Shown here piece by piece: positions 35,696 to 44,118 of a DNA stretch of 64,000 bases. The DNA comes from Rhodopirellula islandica (GTDB taxonomy: Bacteria > Planctomycetota > Planctomycetia > Pirellulales > Pirellulaceae): positions 1 through 64,000 of the forward strand of contig NZ_LECT01000024.1 in assembly GCF_001027925.1 (NCBI RefSeq), given 5' to 3'. Position 1 is the first letter of the stretch; each line of letters opens with the position of its first letter. The notes under the pieces are model-generated. The model saw nothing but the letters and a program-made list of their open reading frames with translations, was not told the DNA's origin and ran no database searches. The translations under genes and the position numbers were made by a program.

Positions 35696-36631
35696 AACCG
35701 ACTTCGGATCGAAGTCGGCTAGGTTTGGCGAATCGGTTTTCACGCCTTCCGCCGGAACCTCGACCTTGGCACTCCAGACGATTCCGTTGAGGATCAGTCG
35801 TCGCAGGTCTTCGTCACGCCAGTTTTTGTAGTAGTGCGGCATCACGACGCCGAATCCGCGGCCGGTGTCTTCTCTTTCGATGCACCACGCGACGGTTTCT
35901 CGTTTGGGCGCTTCGGGTGGCAACATCGATGTCGCCAGCACGGTTGCCTTCGGGGCAAGTTGGTTTCCCTCTGCACCGAAGTAGTTGTTGAAGTAGGGCT
36001 CGTCACGAAGGGTGAACTCGTTCCAGCCTCGCGTGACCGGGTGGTCGGTCTCCACAGGAGTGACGGTCGCTTGGGCGAAGACTCGTGCGAACGATTCGTG
36101 GTGGGGGCAGGAACGGTTGGCGAAGTAACCGCCCATCCATCGCAACAGCGGGTGGTCGCCATCCGGCGTGACATCCTCCCCCAGCAAGCCCGTCGCATAA
36201 TGAATGCATGCGATGCCCACGCCTCGCTGCATCATTTCATCCAGGTCGGCAAGGTTCTGCTGCGGGTTGGGAAGGCGGTTGGGCGGGAACAGATCCCCGA
36301 TGAAAACAACGGTTGATGCGGCATCGCGAAGCGACTTATCGGGCCAGCCTTCGACCACGTCCGCTTGAATCCCAGGCAGATTCTCCATTTGTTCGAGGGC
36401 GTGTTTCATCAGCCGACCCCCGGCTGCGACCTCGTGCGTGCCCGGCGGATGGCCGCTGGGGCCGACGATGATCAGCACTCGCGTGGAACTATCAGCCGTG
36501 TCATCGGACCATCCATGAGCTGGCGATACCGCAGCACCAGCGGCGACGAGTCCGGAAGTCGTCTGGATGAATTTTCTGCGGGACGAACCTCTCGATTCGT
36601 TTGCGGGCTGCAAGTTGGGTTGGTTCGTCAT
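35693..36631 (-). CDS. ThuA-domain protein with Tat signal
   Basis: A 312-residue exported protein. The twin-arginine signal is SSRRKFIQTTSGLVAAGAAV near 15-38. The ThuA/glutamine-amidotransferase-like domain (about 50-290) shows VLIIVGPSGHPPGTHEVAAG, VGIACIHYATG near 155 and FGVVMPHYYKNW near 265. ThuA-like domains occur in trehalose utilisation and many planctomycete secreted proteins, but activity is poorly defined. The conserved His (ACIHYA) is present; the nucleophilic cysteine of amidotransferases is not at the expected place. The 3' end is fixed by the repeat. Confidence 0.85.
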   Translation of the reverse strand: MTNQPNLQPANESRGSSRRKFIQTTSGLVAAGAAVSPAHGWSDDTADSSTRVLIIVGPSGHPPGTHEVAAGGRLMKHALEQMENLPGIQADVVEGWPDKSLRDAASTVVFIGDLFPPNRLPNPQQNLADLDEMMQRGVGIACIHYATGLLGEDVTPDGDHPLLRWMGGYFANRSCPHHESFARVFAQATVTPVETDHPVTRGWNEFTLRDEPYFNNYFGAEGNQLAPKATVLATSMLPPEAPKRETVAWCIEREDTGRGFGVVMPHYYKNWRDEDLRRLILNGIVWSAKVEVPAEGVKTDSPNLADFDPKSV

Positions 36632-36811
36632 TTCGAAGGGTGCTCCAAGTGATGCGGTTGATCAAAGCGTGATCTCACAGGCTGAACTCGCTGGCTTTGA
36701 CTGATTGCCCAGCTTACCAAGTGCAGCGCACCTGCCATCGGAGTCGAGGCAGCAAATTCTTGGATGGGAAGTGATTTTCCGATCGTTCCTGAACGATCGA
36801 ACAGGGGATGT

Positions 36812-37912
36812 TCATTTGTGTGCAGTCCCGACGGCCTCGCTCACATGGGCGAAACCATCGCGTTTGAGGAGCTCCGCCAAGCCCGTGCAAATGCGTTTCA
36901 CGACACCGGGGCCTTCGTAGATCATGGAGGTGTAAACCTGAACCAGCGAAGCACCGAGACGGATTTTGTCGTACGCGTCTTGCGGGGTGAAGACACCTCC
37001 GGCACCGATGACAATGTATCGATCGCGATCCATCCGGCGGTACAGTTCCGAAATGCAATCGTTGATCAATGCAGTGACGGGGCGGCCCGCCACGGCACCA
37101 GGCTTGTCGATCAGATGTTCCGGTGCGACCGAAAGCGGTGGCTTTTTCGAGGGCAGGTTGAAACAGAAGCCACGCACCAAGTCAAAACGTTCGCACTGAG
37201 TGAGCAAGCGATCCAGATGACCGGGATCCTTGTTGGGTGCAATCTTGAGAAAGACGGGAGATTGGATCTGCAGCGGAGCCAAACGTTCGAGCAAACGTTT
37301 GATATTGCCAGGTTCGGCAAAGAAGCTCTTGCCGCCCTGGGCGTTGGGACAACTGAGATTGAACATCAGGTAATCCGCATGTGGATGAAGTTGCCGCGCG
37401 CTGAATTCGTAGTCGCTCAGAATCTGCTCGTCGCAGCACGCGGGTGCGTTTGTTCCATCGTTGGTCTTGACGATGTTGACACCAAGCGGGACGCGACCGC
37501 GGTGCGATCTCAGTCGTTCGGCAACGATTTCGGCGCCATCGTTGGGCAGGCCATAGTTCACGATCACGGCGCTGTCCTGTGGTAGCCGAAACAGTCTTGG
37601 CTTTGGGTTGCCGTTCGACTCTCTGGCCGACACGGAACCGATCTCAACCAACCCGAATCCCAAGGCGTCCAGCATTCGCAAGGCACGCCCGTTCTTGTCC
37701 CACCCGGCCGCGAGTCCGATTGGATTGTCGAATCGGAGCCCGGCGACTTCGGTCTTCAAGATGGGATCGTGAGAATCCAGGCATCGCCGTGCGACGTTGG
37801 TTGCCCCGGGCAAGACGCCCATCCATCGGCACCCTTCCACTGCCAAGTGATGGGCTGTTTCCGCGTCGAGTGAAAAGAGCAACGGCCGGAGGAGCGTTTG
37901 GTAGAAATTCAT
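36812..37912 (-). CDS. pyrD: Dihydroorotate dehydrogenase, class-2-like with class-1-like Cys loop
   Basis: A 366-residue flavoenzyme for pyrimidine synthesis (dihydroorotate to orotate). The amphipathic N-terminal extension MNFYQTLLRPLLFSLDAETA is the membrane/quinone-binding region typical of class 2. FMN-binding segments NPIGLAAGWDKNGRAL, KIAPNKD, GAGGVFTPQDAYDKI and GASLVQVYTS are present. Unusually, the catalytic loop reads FNLSCPNAQGGKSF, with Cys where E. coli and human class 2 enzymes have Ser (SSPNT). The downstream N-T substrate segment is replaced by CFNLPSKKP. Probably still membrane-linked; electron acceptor unproven. Confidence 0.92.
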   Translation of the reverse strand: MNFYQTLLRPLLFSLDAETAHHLAVEGCRWMGVLPGATNVARRCLDSHDPILKTEVAGLRFDNPIGLAAGWDKNGRALRMLDALGFGLVEIGSVSARESNGNPKPRLFRLPQDSAVIVNYGLPNDGAEIVAERLRSHRGRVPLGVNIVKTNDGTNAPACCDEQILSDYEFSARQLHPHADYLMFNLSCPNAQGGKSFFAEPGNIKRLLERLAPLQIQSPVFLKIAPNKDPGHLDRLLTQCERFDLVRGFCFNLPSKKPPLSVAPEHLIDKPGAVAGRPVTALINDCISELYRRMDRDRYIVIGAGGVFTPQDAYDKIRLGASLVQVYTSMIYEGPGVVKRICTGLAELLKRDGFAHVSEAVGTAHK

Positions 37913-38219
37913 CGCGGTCGTTTGAGAGCAAGGAGTTCAGGTGGTCGTCTTGAGCAGGTTTCTCGCACATTGTGCATCAAGGTGCACGCGTGACCCACTG
38001 CGCCGCGAAGCAATTGATTGAAGGACTTGACGATGCCTACCATTTACCCTCGGAACCGAAGTTCACGCATGCGTCGGAGGGTCTCGGTTCTCTGCCGGAG
38101 GATTCTCTGCATCTTTGTTCCGCCGGCGAGTGCGGTGAATACCGTGGACGTGGGTGGTTTCCAGGGTATTGATCGTGAATGATGGGGGGCCAGTTTACAA
38201 TCCGCAGGAAAGGGATCTC
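37913..38219. other. Intergenic region
   Basis: About 300 bp between divergent genes. A GGTGCACGCGTGACC stretch lies near 37980, and a purine-rich AGGAAAGGGATCTC just before 38220 is probably the ribosome site of the next gene. No repeat-family member or convincing small gene was seen. Confidence 0.4.
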
Positions 38220-38855
38220 ATGAGAATCGAGTTGCGTTCAGTCTTCTACCCGAAGCCAGTCGATCCGGACGGTTACATTCGCCCGCACGAACTCTCGGTG
38301 ATCTGTCGGTCAAGCGAGAGCGAGAATGGCGAGGTGGTCGCAGGTCGGTTGGCGGTCGATTACCTGGATATCTCGCGAGCCGAGGACGAGGGGATGAATG
38401 TCTGGGAAGTCTGTGATGCGGATTCGCAGGGGTGGCACAATGTCTGCTCGGCAATACTTGAGCCAACCGCTCCATTCGCCGAGTATCGGAAGGAACTGGG
38501 GATCGAGCATCCGGTGTTTGGTATGGCTCTCATTCATCGTGCCGCCATCCACTCGTCGATGCGTGATTGGCAGCAAATGATCTTCGACTCTGTGTCCAAG
38601 CTGTTCTCGGGAGAAACAGCGACGGTGATGTGGAGAGGGACGACCGACATGACGGATCGAGAACTCGCGAGCCTCGGGTTTCGGATCGTTGCCGGGGAAG
38701 ACCTGTTGTTTCGTCCCAATGTGCTGAGAAGCGAGTATGAAACGGTGAACGATGACCGAGATCCAAACTTTGAATTGAAGGTCCCCCAAGAAGCCGCGGA
38801 GTATGTTCAACAGGAATGGGAAAGCATGGATCAAACAGACTTCGGTATCGATTGA
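38220..38855 (+). CDS. Hypothetical protein
   Basis: A 211-residue soluble, acidic protein with no signal or membrane helix. The start MRIELRSVFYPKPVDPDGYI follows an AGGAAAGGGAT ribosome site; a longer frame has no such support. Features include RAEDEGMNVWEVCDADSQGW and a compact LIHRAAIHSSMRDWQQMIFD helix. The last 40 residues are very acidic. The ordering of beta strands followed by that helical segment is vaguely GNAT-like, but no acetyl-CoA loop is visible. Unrecognised family. Confidence 0.6.
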   Translation: MRIELRSVFYPKPVDPDGYIRPHELSVICRSSESENGEVVAGRLAVDYLDISRAEDEGMNVWEVCDADSQGWHNVCSAILEPTAPFAEYRKELGIEHPVFGMALIHRAAIHSSMRDWQQMIFDSVSKLFSGETATVMWRGTTDMTDRELASLGFRIVAGEDLLFRPNVLRSEYETVNDDRDPNFELKVPQEAAEYVQQEWESMDQTDFGID

Positions 38856-38932
38856 GCTGGGTGGTGGCAGGCACCCGCAGCATGCGTTGCCGGAGCGGCG
38901 TCGCGTTGCTCCTTGGTCCGGCCTACTTTTCT

Positions 38933-39060
38933 GAGCAGGCCAGCAGGAGTCTTTCGGCATTGGAACTGTTTTGGCAAACGTCACTGTTCCCACGTCCAAC
39001 CGGGGCGAACGCCCGAACGGCTCACATGGTTGTGTCCGATCATTCCTGCCCACCTGCTTA
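38933..39060. repeat. Dispersed GCAGGTCGGCAG-ended repeat, copy 3
   Basis: Runs from GAGCAGGCCAGCAGGAGTC to CCTGCCCACCTGCTTA, in the same orientation as copy 2 and sharing GAACGCCCGAACGGCTCACA. The terminal TTA is the stop codon of the minus-strand gene at 39058. Next to it on the left (38888-38927) is a right-end fragment of the 72-bp repeat family. Confidence 0.75.
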
Positions 39061-39363
39061 GGCTGGATCGGGGATGATCTTTCCGGTGCGGTCGTCGACT
39101 CGGTGCAGTTGGGTGATGTCTCCCATCGCTCCGTCGCTGGTTTTCAATGAGACCAACCAGTAGGGATCGTTGGGCACATTGGCGGCCACCATCGCTTGCA
39201 GGATCTCCAGGTCATGCACACCGTTCTCGCTGTAGAGCTTTGCGTAGAACTCCTTTTCCCGGCGGATTCGCTCGCGGTCAAACAGCACCGCCGAACACTT
39301 GGTGCCGGGGGGAATGTTGCCCAGGTGCTCGATCACGACCATGATCGCTGCCTTTTGATCCAT
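39058..39363 (-). CDS. Small hypothetical protein
   Basis: About 101 residues starting MDQKAAIMVVIEHLGNIPPG. A TTG 15 bases further up (39378), preceded by GAGGAGCC, is an alternative that adds LTKRE. The protein is compact and mixed alpha/beta: SAVLFDRERIRREKEFYAKL, then VHDLEILQAMVAANVPNDPY, then a short tail GKIIPDPA. The upstream extension of the frame runs into hairpin-rich repeat sequence and is unlikely to be translated. I recognise no family. Its stop codon is part of a dispersed repeat. Confidence 0.55.
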   Translation of the reverse strand: MDQKAAIMVVIEHLGNIPPGTKCSAVLFDRERIRREKEFYAKLYSENGVHDLEILQAMVAANVPNDPYWLVSLKTSDGAMGDITQLHRVDDRTGKIIPDPA

Positions 39364-39691
39364 CTCTCGTTTCGTCAACTTTGGCTCCTCAGTGAGTTTT
39401 GAAGGTGCGCCGGGTTGGAAACCCGACGCGTGAGTTTTGAAGTTGCGCTTTTTCGTTGAATGGCCAACGGCCAAGTTCAATCCAAAACGTGTGGGTTGAT
39501 GTTGGCCGTTGCCCAACAAAACCGACTGCAAAAGTGCAACCTCAAAACTCACGCGCCTGCCAATCCAGTGGTCTGTCACAGCTAAAAGTTAGGGTTGATC
39601 GTAGTGGACGAGGCGACGAGTCCTTGGATTTGACGCCAGTTCAGGACTCGTTGCCTCGTCCACTACCCTCAGAATAAGTCGTGACAGAACA
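39364..39691. repeat. Repeat-rich spacer containing 117-bp palindrome, copy 2
   Basis: From 39405 it carries CGGGTTGGAAACCCG, then a GTTGGGCAACGGCCAACAT-like inverted pair around 39463-39520. At 39572-39688 it has the second 117-bp palindrome (TCTGTCA..TGACAGA ends, GTAGTGGACGAGGC..GCCTCGTCCACTAC arms). The palindrome sits 4 bp from the stop of the esterase/SMP-30 gene, as copy 1 sits near the end of the radC-like gene. Confidence 0.75.
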
Positions 39692-41539
39692 CTACAGTCG
39701 TGGTTTGGGCGGTTGGACCGCGGGTTGCCAGGGGGCGATGCCGTCGAGCTTGGTCTCTCTTGAAAACACTTTGCTGCCGCAGGTGACGTACAGCGTGGAC
39801 ATGTTCTCGCCGGCGAGCACGCAGTTGGAGAGCTTGCCCGACAAACTGGGACGCGAAAGGATCAGATGGACTCGGCCAGGCGGGTCGATGATTTGAATGC
39901 CCAATTTGGTGGCGACCAAGAGTGACCCATCCTTGGTCATGGTGACTCCGTCGGCCCCGCCGATCATGTCGTCTTGCGGCGTGTGGACGTAACTGTAGGG
40001 CTGGCCGTACAAGAGTTGTCCCGTCGCGGCGTCGATTTTGTAGGACCACACGTAGCGGCCTTCTGCATCGACAACCATCAGAAATCGTCGGTCGGGTGTG
40101 ACGATCAATCCGTTTGGTTTCTTGGGTCCTTTGCCGGCTTGGATTGGTTTGCCATCACCTCGGGGATTTCCATCGGCGTCGATCGGCAAGTACCAGACCG
40201 CTTGTTCGGTGGGACCGGTGAAGTAGATGCCATGTTCCAGCACAACCAAGTCGTTGCAGGAAACGCCCGAGCACAGATCAGTGCGTCGGCCATCGGGATC
40301 GATTCGTGTCACGGTCAGGGCTTTGTTTCGTGCGCAGTAGAGACGGCCGGCCGCGTCGTACATCAACGCGCTAACGCCCGGCAGGTCGTCAACAAACTTG
40401 GTCGCCTTGTTCGTGTCGGCAGCGATCTTCCAGATTTCGCCTCGTGGCCCATCGATGAAGGACACGTCGCCGTTGGGCGCGACGGCGGGGCCTTCGGTGT
40501 ATTTGTGGCCTTCACTGACCAGTTTCCACGATTCGCCTTCGATCAAGCGGTCTTTGATTTCAGGATGTTCTGAAACGTTGGTTTCGATGGGACGATCGAA
40601 GTCTTTCCACAGCCATTTCATTGCATCGGGAAAGATCGCTGCGCCGTGTTTGCCGTTGTGGCCGCCCTCACCCCAGACGTTTTTGACTTGGTAACCAGCC
40701 CACTGCAGCGATGCCAGCATCGTTTGATTCGCGTGCCACCAACTGCCGCCGTAGATGTTCAAGTCATTGCTGCCGTCTTGCAGGAAGACTCGCAGCGGTT
40801 TGGGTTCGTGTTTGCGAACCAGGGTCGGGTATTCGTTTCCGCCTCGCAGCCCGACGTAGGTGCCAACGGTGCTGAAGACTCGGCGGAACTGATCACTCCG
40901 GTGCCAGGCAACACCGAACGCCGCGATCGCGCCGCTACTGCTGCCACCGAGGGCTCGCAGGTTGGGATCGTCGGTGATCGCATAGGATTTGCGGACTTCG
41001 GGGATCAATTCATCGATCAGGAACGAAGCGTAGCGATCGCTCACGGTGTCGTATTCAAAGCTGCGATTGAAACGATCCTGAGCCCCCTCGCCACCGGGAA
41101 CGACACCGGGGTTCACGCAGACGGCAATCGTGACCGGCATTTCGCCGCGATGAATCAGGTTGTCGAAGACATGGTGCAATCGATACTCGCCCTTTTCGCG
41201 GACGTACTTGGCGCCGTCTTGCATGACCATCAACGCGGCCGGGGAGGACTCGTCGTATTGGGCGGGCACGTAAACGAAGTAGTCCCGTTCGGTGCCTGGA
41301 TAGACCGTGCTGTCGGTGAATCGATGGGCCGTCACCACTCCACGGGGAACGCCTTCCTTCGCCACGGTGTCGGGGTGAACTGGATAGCTCTCTTGGGCCA
41401 ACGTCACCATCGCAGGCAGCAGGAGCAAGATGAACGAGATTCGTGCACTGGCTCCTGAGAGGAATCTGGCCCCGGCGAGGAATGGGGTGAAGGATCTGGC
41501 TGGTCGTGATTGGGCGCAGCGGTGAATTGCGAATGTCAT
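39692..41539 (-). CDS. Secreted esterase fused to SMP-30/gluconolactonase-like propeller
   Basis: A 615-residue exported protein. The ATG at 41539 (MTFAIHRCAQSRPARSFTPF) opens a signal-like N-terminus with hydrophobic ISFILLLLPAMVTLA; a longer frame runs into the divergent sigma gene and is rejected. Residues about 60-330 are an esterase D/enterochelin-esterase-like hydrolase: nucleophile elbow GGSSSGAIAAFG, acid in LQDGSNDLN, and a His in GEGGHNGKHG. Residues about 345-615 are a six-bladed SMP-30-like propeller with VAPNGDVSFIDGPRGEIWKI and GGADGVTMTKDGSLLVAT. The two activities could act on ester and lactone bonds of polysaccharide-derived sugars. Substrate unknown. Confidence 0.87.
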   Translation of the reverse strand: MTFAIHRCAQSRPARSFTPFLAGARFLSGASARISFILLLLPAMVTLAQESYPVHPDTVAKEGVPRGVVTAHRFTDSTVYPGTERDYFVYVPAQYDESSPAALMVMQDGAKYVREKGEYRLHHVFDNLIHRGEMPVTIAVCVNPGVVPGGEGAQDRFNRSFEYDTVSDRYASFLIDELIPEVRKSYAITDDPNLRALGGSSSGAIAAFGVAWHRSDQFRRVFSTVGTYVGLRGGNEYPTLVRKHEPKPLRVFLQDGSNDLNIYGGSWWHANQTMLASLQWAGYQVKNVWGEGGHNGKHGAAIFPDAMKWLWKDFDRPIETNVSEHPEIKDRLIEGESWKLVSEGHKYTEGPAVAPNGDVSFIDGPRGEIWKIAADTNKATKFVDDLPGVSALMYDAAGRLYCARNKALTVTRIDPDGRRTDLCSGVSCNDLVVLEHGIYFTGPTEQAVWYLPIDADGNPRGDGKPIQAGKGPKKPNGLIVTPDRRFLMVVDAEGRYVWSYKIDAATGQLLYGQPYSYVHTPQDDMIGGADGVTMTKDGSLLVATKLGIQIIDPPGRVHLILSRPSLSGKLSNCVLAGENMSTLYVTCGSKVFSRETKLDGIAPWQPAVQPPKPRL

Positions 41540-41745
41540 GTCAATTCGTGGATGGGGGGAGAATGTTCTGGGGAGAGTTGGAGGGGGCCACCAAGATAGT
41601 CGAGGCGAGGCGGTTTTGCTTCGCGGTGGCAAACGGGGATGCGTCGTGCCATGGGCGATTTCGGACATTTCAGAAGTTTTCTCGGTCATAAACTGGACCG
41701 TCTTGTTAAGTAACGGTGTGAGCACTTCTCTGGACGGAGGATGGA

Positions 41746-42264
41746 ATGGACGAAACCGCACGACAGGCAACTCGGCAATGGACACTGGCACAGCCCGCTG
41801 TTTCGGCGTTTGTGACGTCGATGGTTCGTGATTTCCGTGATCGCGATGATGTGCTGCAGGAAGTCGCCGTCGCTGTGATCGAGTCGTATGACTCCTATGA
41901 TCCTGAGCTTCCGTTCGTGCCTTGGGCGATTGGTGTCGCTCGGAATCAGTTGAGTTTGTACATGCGAAACCGGCGGAAAGACCGTTTGGTGTTCGACGAC
42001 GATGCGATCGCTTGCTTGGCGATCGCGGTTCCAACCGTGGCTCAACAAGAATCAGCGAAACTGGATTTCGTCACGGAATGCCTGGGCGGTTTGGAGAACC
42101 GTGCTCGTCACCTGTTCGAGTTGCGATATCAGAAAGACATGAAGCCCGCGGCCATTGCCGAACGAGTGGACATGTCAGCGAATTCCGTCGCCAAGGCGCT
42201 CCAACGAATTCGAGATCGCGTGAGAGCATGTGTTGAACGCAAGAGTCTGGAGGCGATGTCATGA
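41746..42264 (+). CDS. ECF RNA polymerase sigma factor
   Basis: A 172-residue sigma-70-family protein with only regions 2 and 4. Region 2 runs from AVSAFVTSMVRDFRDRDDVL to LPFVPWAIGVARNQL, matching the planctomycete/Verrucomicrobia ECF subgroup with its D-D-V-L-Q-E core. Region 4 ends in RHLFELRYQKDMKPAAIAER followed by SANSVAKALQRIRDRVRACV, a helix-turn-helix for -35 recognition. It directs RNA polymerase to an unknown regulon. Its stop overlaps the start of the FecR-like gene by four bases, so the two are coexpressed. Confidence 0.93.
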   Translation: MDETARQATRQWTLAQPAVSAFVTSMVRDFRDRDDVLQEVAVAVIESYDSYDPELPFVPWAIGVARNQLSLYMRNRRKDRLVFDDDAIACLAIAVPTVAQQESAKLDFVTECLGGLENRARHLFELRYQKDMKPAAIAERVDMSANSVAKALQRIRDRVRACVERKSLEAMS

Positions 42265-43358
42265 GCCTTGCCATCGGAAATTTGATTGACGGCTACCTGG
42301 ACGAATCGCTGTCGCAGGAACAATTTCAGCAACTGAATCAGTGGATCAAGTCCGACCCGCTGCACGCCCAGCGATTCGCCTCGGCGATGTTGCTGCATGA
42401 TCGGCTTCGCAATGAATTCACGACGAAGGAATTCACGACGAACGAGTTCATGGCTGAGCATTCCATGAGCGGGCAATCGACAGCCGGGCAATCCACGGTC
42501 AATGATCCACGGCCCGAGCAAGCAGACGAGCGGCCCAACGTGGTCACTCCAACCAGTCACTCTAGAAACGTTTGGGGGCGATCCGCGATTGCATTGGCGA
42601 CGACCGCGTGCCTGGTGTTGATCAGCGTGGCTTTGCTTTGGAATGGCTTGGGGACCACTTCGGCATCCGCAGCGGTGATGGAACTCAATCGCATCATCGC
42701 GGCCAACCGCCTGTCATTGGATCGGACGTTCTTGATTTCGGTAGAAGAGAGCGCGACTCAAAAAGATCTAAGACGCGATTCGCCGGAGCATCGACGCCCG
42801 CTGAAGCCTTCTTTGGACAACGCGATTTTGGATGTTCGAGGTTCGGATCAGTTCGTGTTGAAGCGGGAAGTGGAGCCAGGTGTCTACTTCGTCACGGGCA
42901 GCAATGGCGCGACCAGTTGGGCGGTTCGTCCGGACGGACCGGTTCGCCTGAGCAACGACCTGACGCGATTCCATCGAGACCTTCCCGGACACGAACGATC
43001 GCTACCGATCAACAACATCGAAGACGGTTTGGACGCTTTGCACACAGCCTATGAGTTGAAATTGTTGTCGGTAGAAGGCCAAACAAACGAGGTCCACGAA
43101 CAGGACGTCGAAGCCAACACGGCGACCAGCCGGCGGATGGTGGCGATCAAGAAGCGAGGCTTCCTAGGGCCGGAACGAGTTGAAATTCTTTACACCGCAT
43201 CCAGTGGCCAAATTCGTGAGATGCGATTTGTCGACATGCCCTACGGACGGAACATCGTCACGTTGAAGATGACACTGATGGAGGAACAGACGTTTGCTGC
43301 GGACCATTTTGATCATGAATCCCATCACGACCCGAAACGCATTGTGGAGTTTGAATAG
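42261..43358 (+). CDS. FecR-like membrane regulator of the ECF sigma factor
   Basis: A 365-residue single-pass protein. The N-terminal 55 residues (IGNLIDGYLDESLSQEQFQQ, then LNQWIKSDPLHAQRFASAML) form the short helical domain typical of planctomycete FecR-like anti-sigma partners. A variable linker follows, then one membrane segment near 108-130 (IALATTACLVLISVALLW). The periplasmic domain has FLISVEESATQK, repeated beta patterns and a C-terminal MRFVDMPYGRNIVTLKMTLM. It probably sequesters the sigma factor and responds to a periplasmic signal. It begins inside the sigma stop codon and ends immediately before the next gene's ATG. Confidence 0.82.
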   Translation: MSLAIGNLIDGYLDESLSQEQFQQLNQWIKSDPLHAQRFASAMLLHDRLRNEFTTKEFTTNEFMAEHSMSGQSTAGQSTVNDPRPEQADERPNVVTPTSHSRNVWGRSAIALATTACLVLISVALLWNGLGTTSASAAVMELNRIIAANRLSLDRTFLISVEESATQKDLRRDSPEHRRPLKPSLDNAILDVRGSDQFVLKREVEPGVYFVTGSNGATSWAVRPDGPVRLSNDLTRFHRDLPGHERSLPINNIEDGLDALHTAYELKLLSVEGQTNEVHEQDVEANTATSRRMVAIKKRGFLGPERVEILYTASSGQIREMRFVDMPYGRNIVTLKMTLMEEQTFAADHFDHESHHDPKRIVEFE

Positions 43359-44096
43359 ATGAACAGGAAACGAATTCTAAAACCCGCCTTGGGCTTGGCC
43401 GCACTCGTTTGCGTGACCGCCGTCACCAGTTTCGTTTGGATGCAGGCGGGCTACAGCCAGGGAGAGAGTCGCGGCAAGGTTGGCAAGCCGCGAATCAGTG
43501 ACACGGTGCAGGCGAACATGTACGCCGACAACTGGTTCATCATGTACATCAATGGCGAGCTTGTCGCGGTCGACTCCATCCAGTTCATGCCGCACAACGT
43601 CATCTCCGTTGACATCCTTCCGGACTACCCGATGACGATTGCTGTGATGGCCAAGGACAATGCCGACGCCAAAACGGGAATGGAGTATGCCAACACGAGC
43701 ATTGGCGACGGCGGGTTCATCTTGAAGTTTGGCGATGGCACGGTGACCAACGCCGACTGGAAAGCCAAGGCCTTTTCTCGAGGCCCCATCGATCGAGACA
43801 CCAAGAACCCGCGGGTTGAAAACACTCCCATCCCGGAAGACTGGTACGCGGTCGATTTTGATGATGAATCGTGGGACCAAGCGACGGAGTACACGCAGGC
43901 GCAGATCGATCCGAAGGAACCGTTCTTCGAGCACGACTTTGAGGGCGCGCGTTTCATTTGGACGGAAGATGTCGAGATCGACAACACCGTCATTTTTCGA
44001 CATGTCGTGACCACACCGCCGGACGGGAAAGCTCGCCCTGACTTTTCCAATTTGAACGACATCGTTCCGAGTGGGCCTCGTCGAAGACCTCGTTGA
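43359..44096 (+). CDS. Secreted protein of the ECF operon
   Basis: A 245-residue exported protein, starting directly after the stop of the FecR-like gene. The signal-anchor is LKPALGLAALVCVTAVTSFV. The mature part is beta-rich: MYADNWFIMYINGELVAVDS, then FMPHNVISVDILPDYPMTIA, and a charged C-terminal domain (DFDDESWDQATEYTQAQIDP) ending in an Arg/Pro tail. The pattern looks like a galactose-binding-type beta-sandwich seen beside YHYH proteins, but I cannot name a family. Its stop is 22 bp from the next gene's start, so it is part of the same operon. Confidence 0.72.
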   Translation: MNRKRILKPALGLAALVCVTAVTSFVWMQAGYSQGESRGKVGKPRISDTVQANMYADNWFIMYINGELVAVDSIQFMPHNVISVDILPDYPMTIAVMAKDNADAKTGMEYANTSIGDGGFILKFGDGTVTNADWKAKAFSRGPIDRDTKNPRVENTPIPEDWYAVDFDDESWDQATEYTQAQIDPKEPFFEHDFEGARFIWTEDVEIDNTVIFRHVVTTPPDGKARPDFSNLNDIVPSGPRRRPR

Positions 44097-44118
44097 CCCC
44101 TTCCGAACCATCCTTGAA

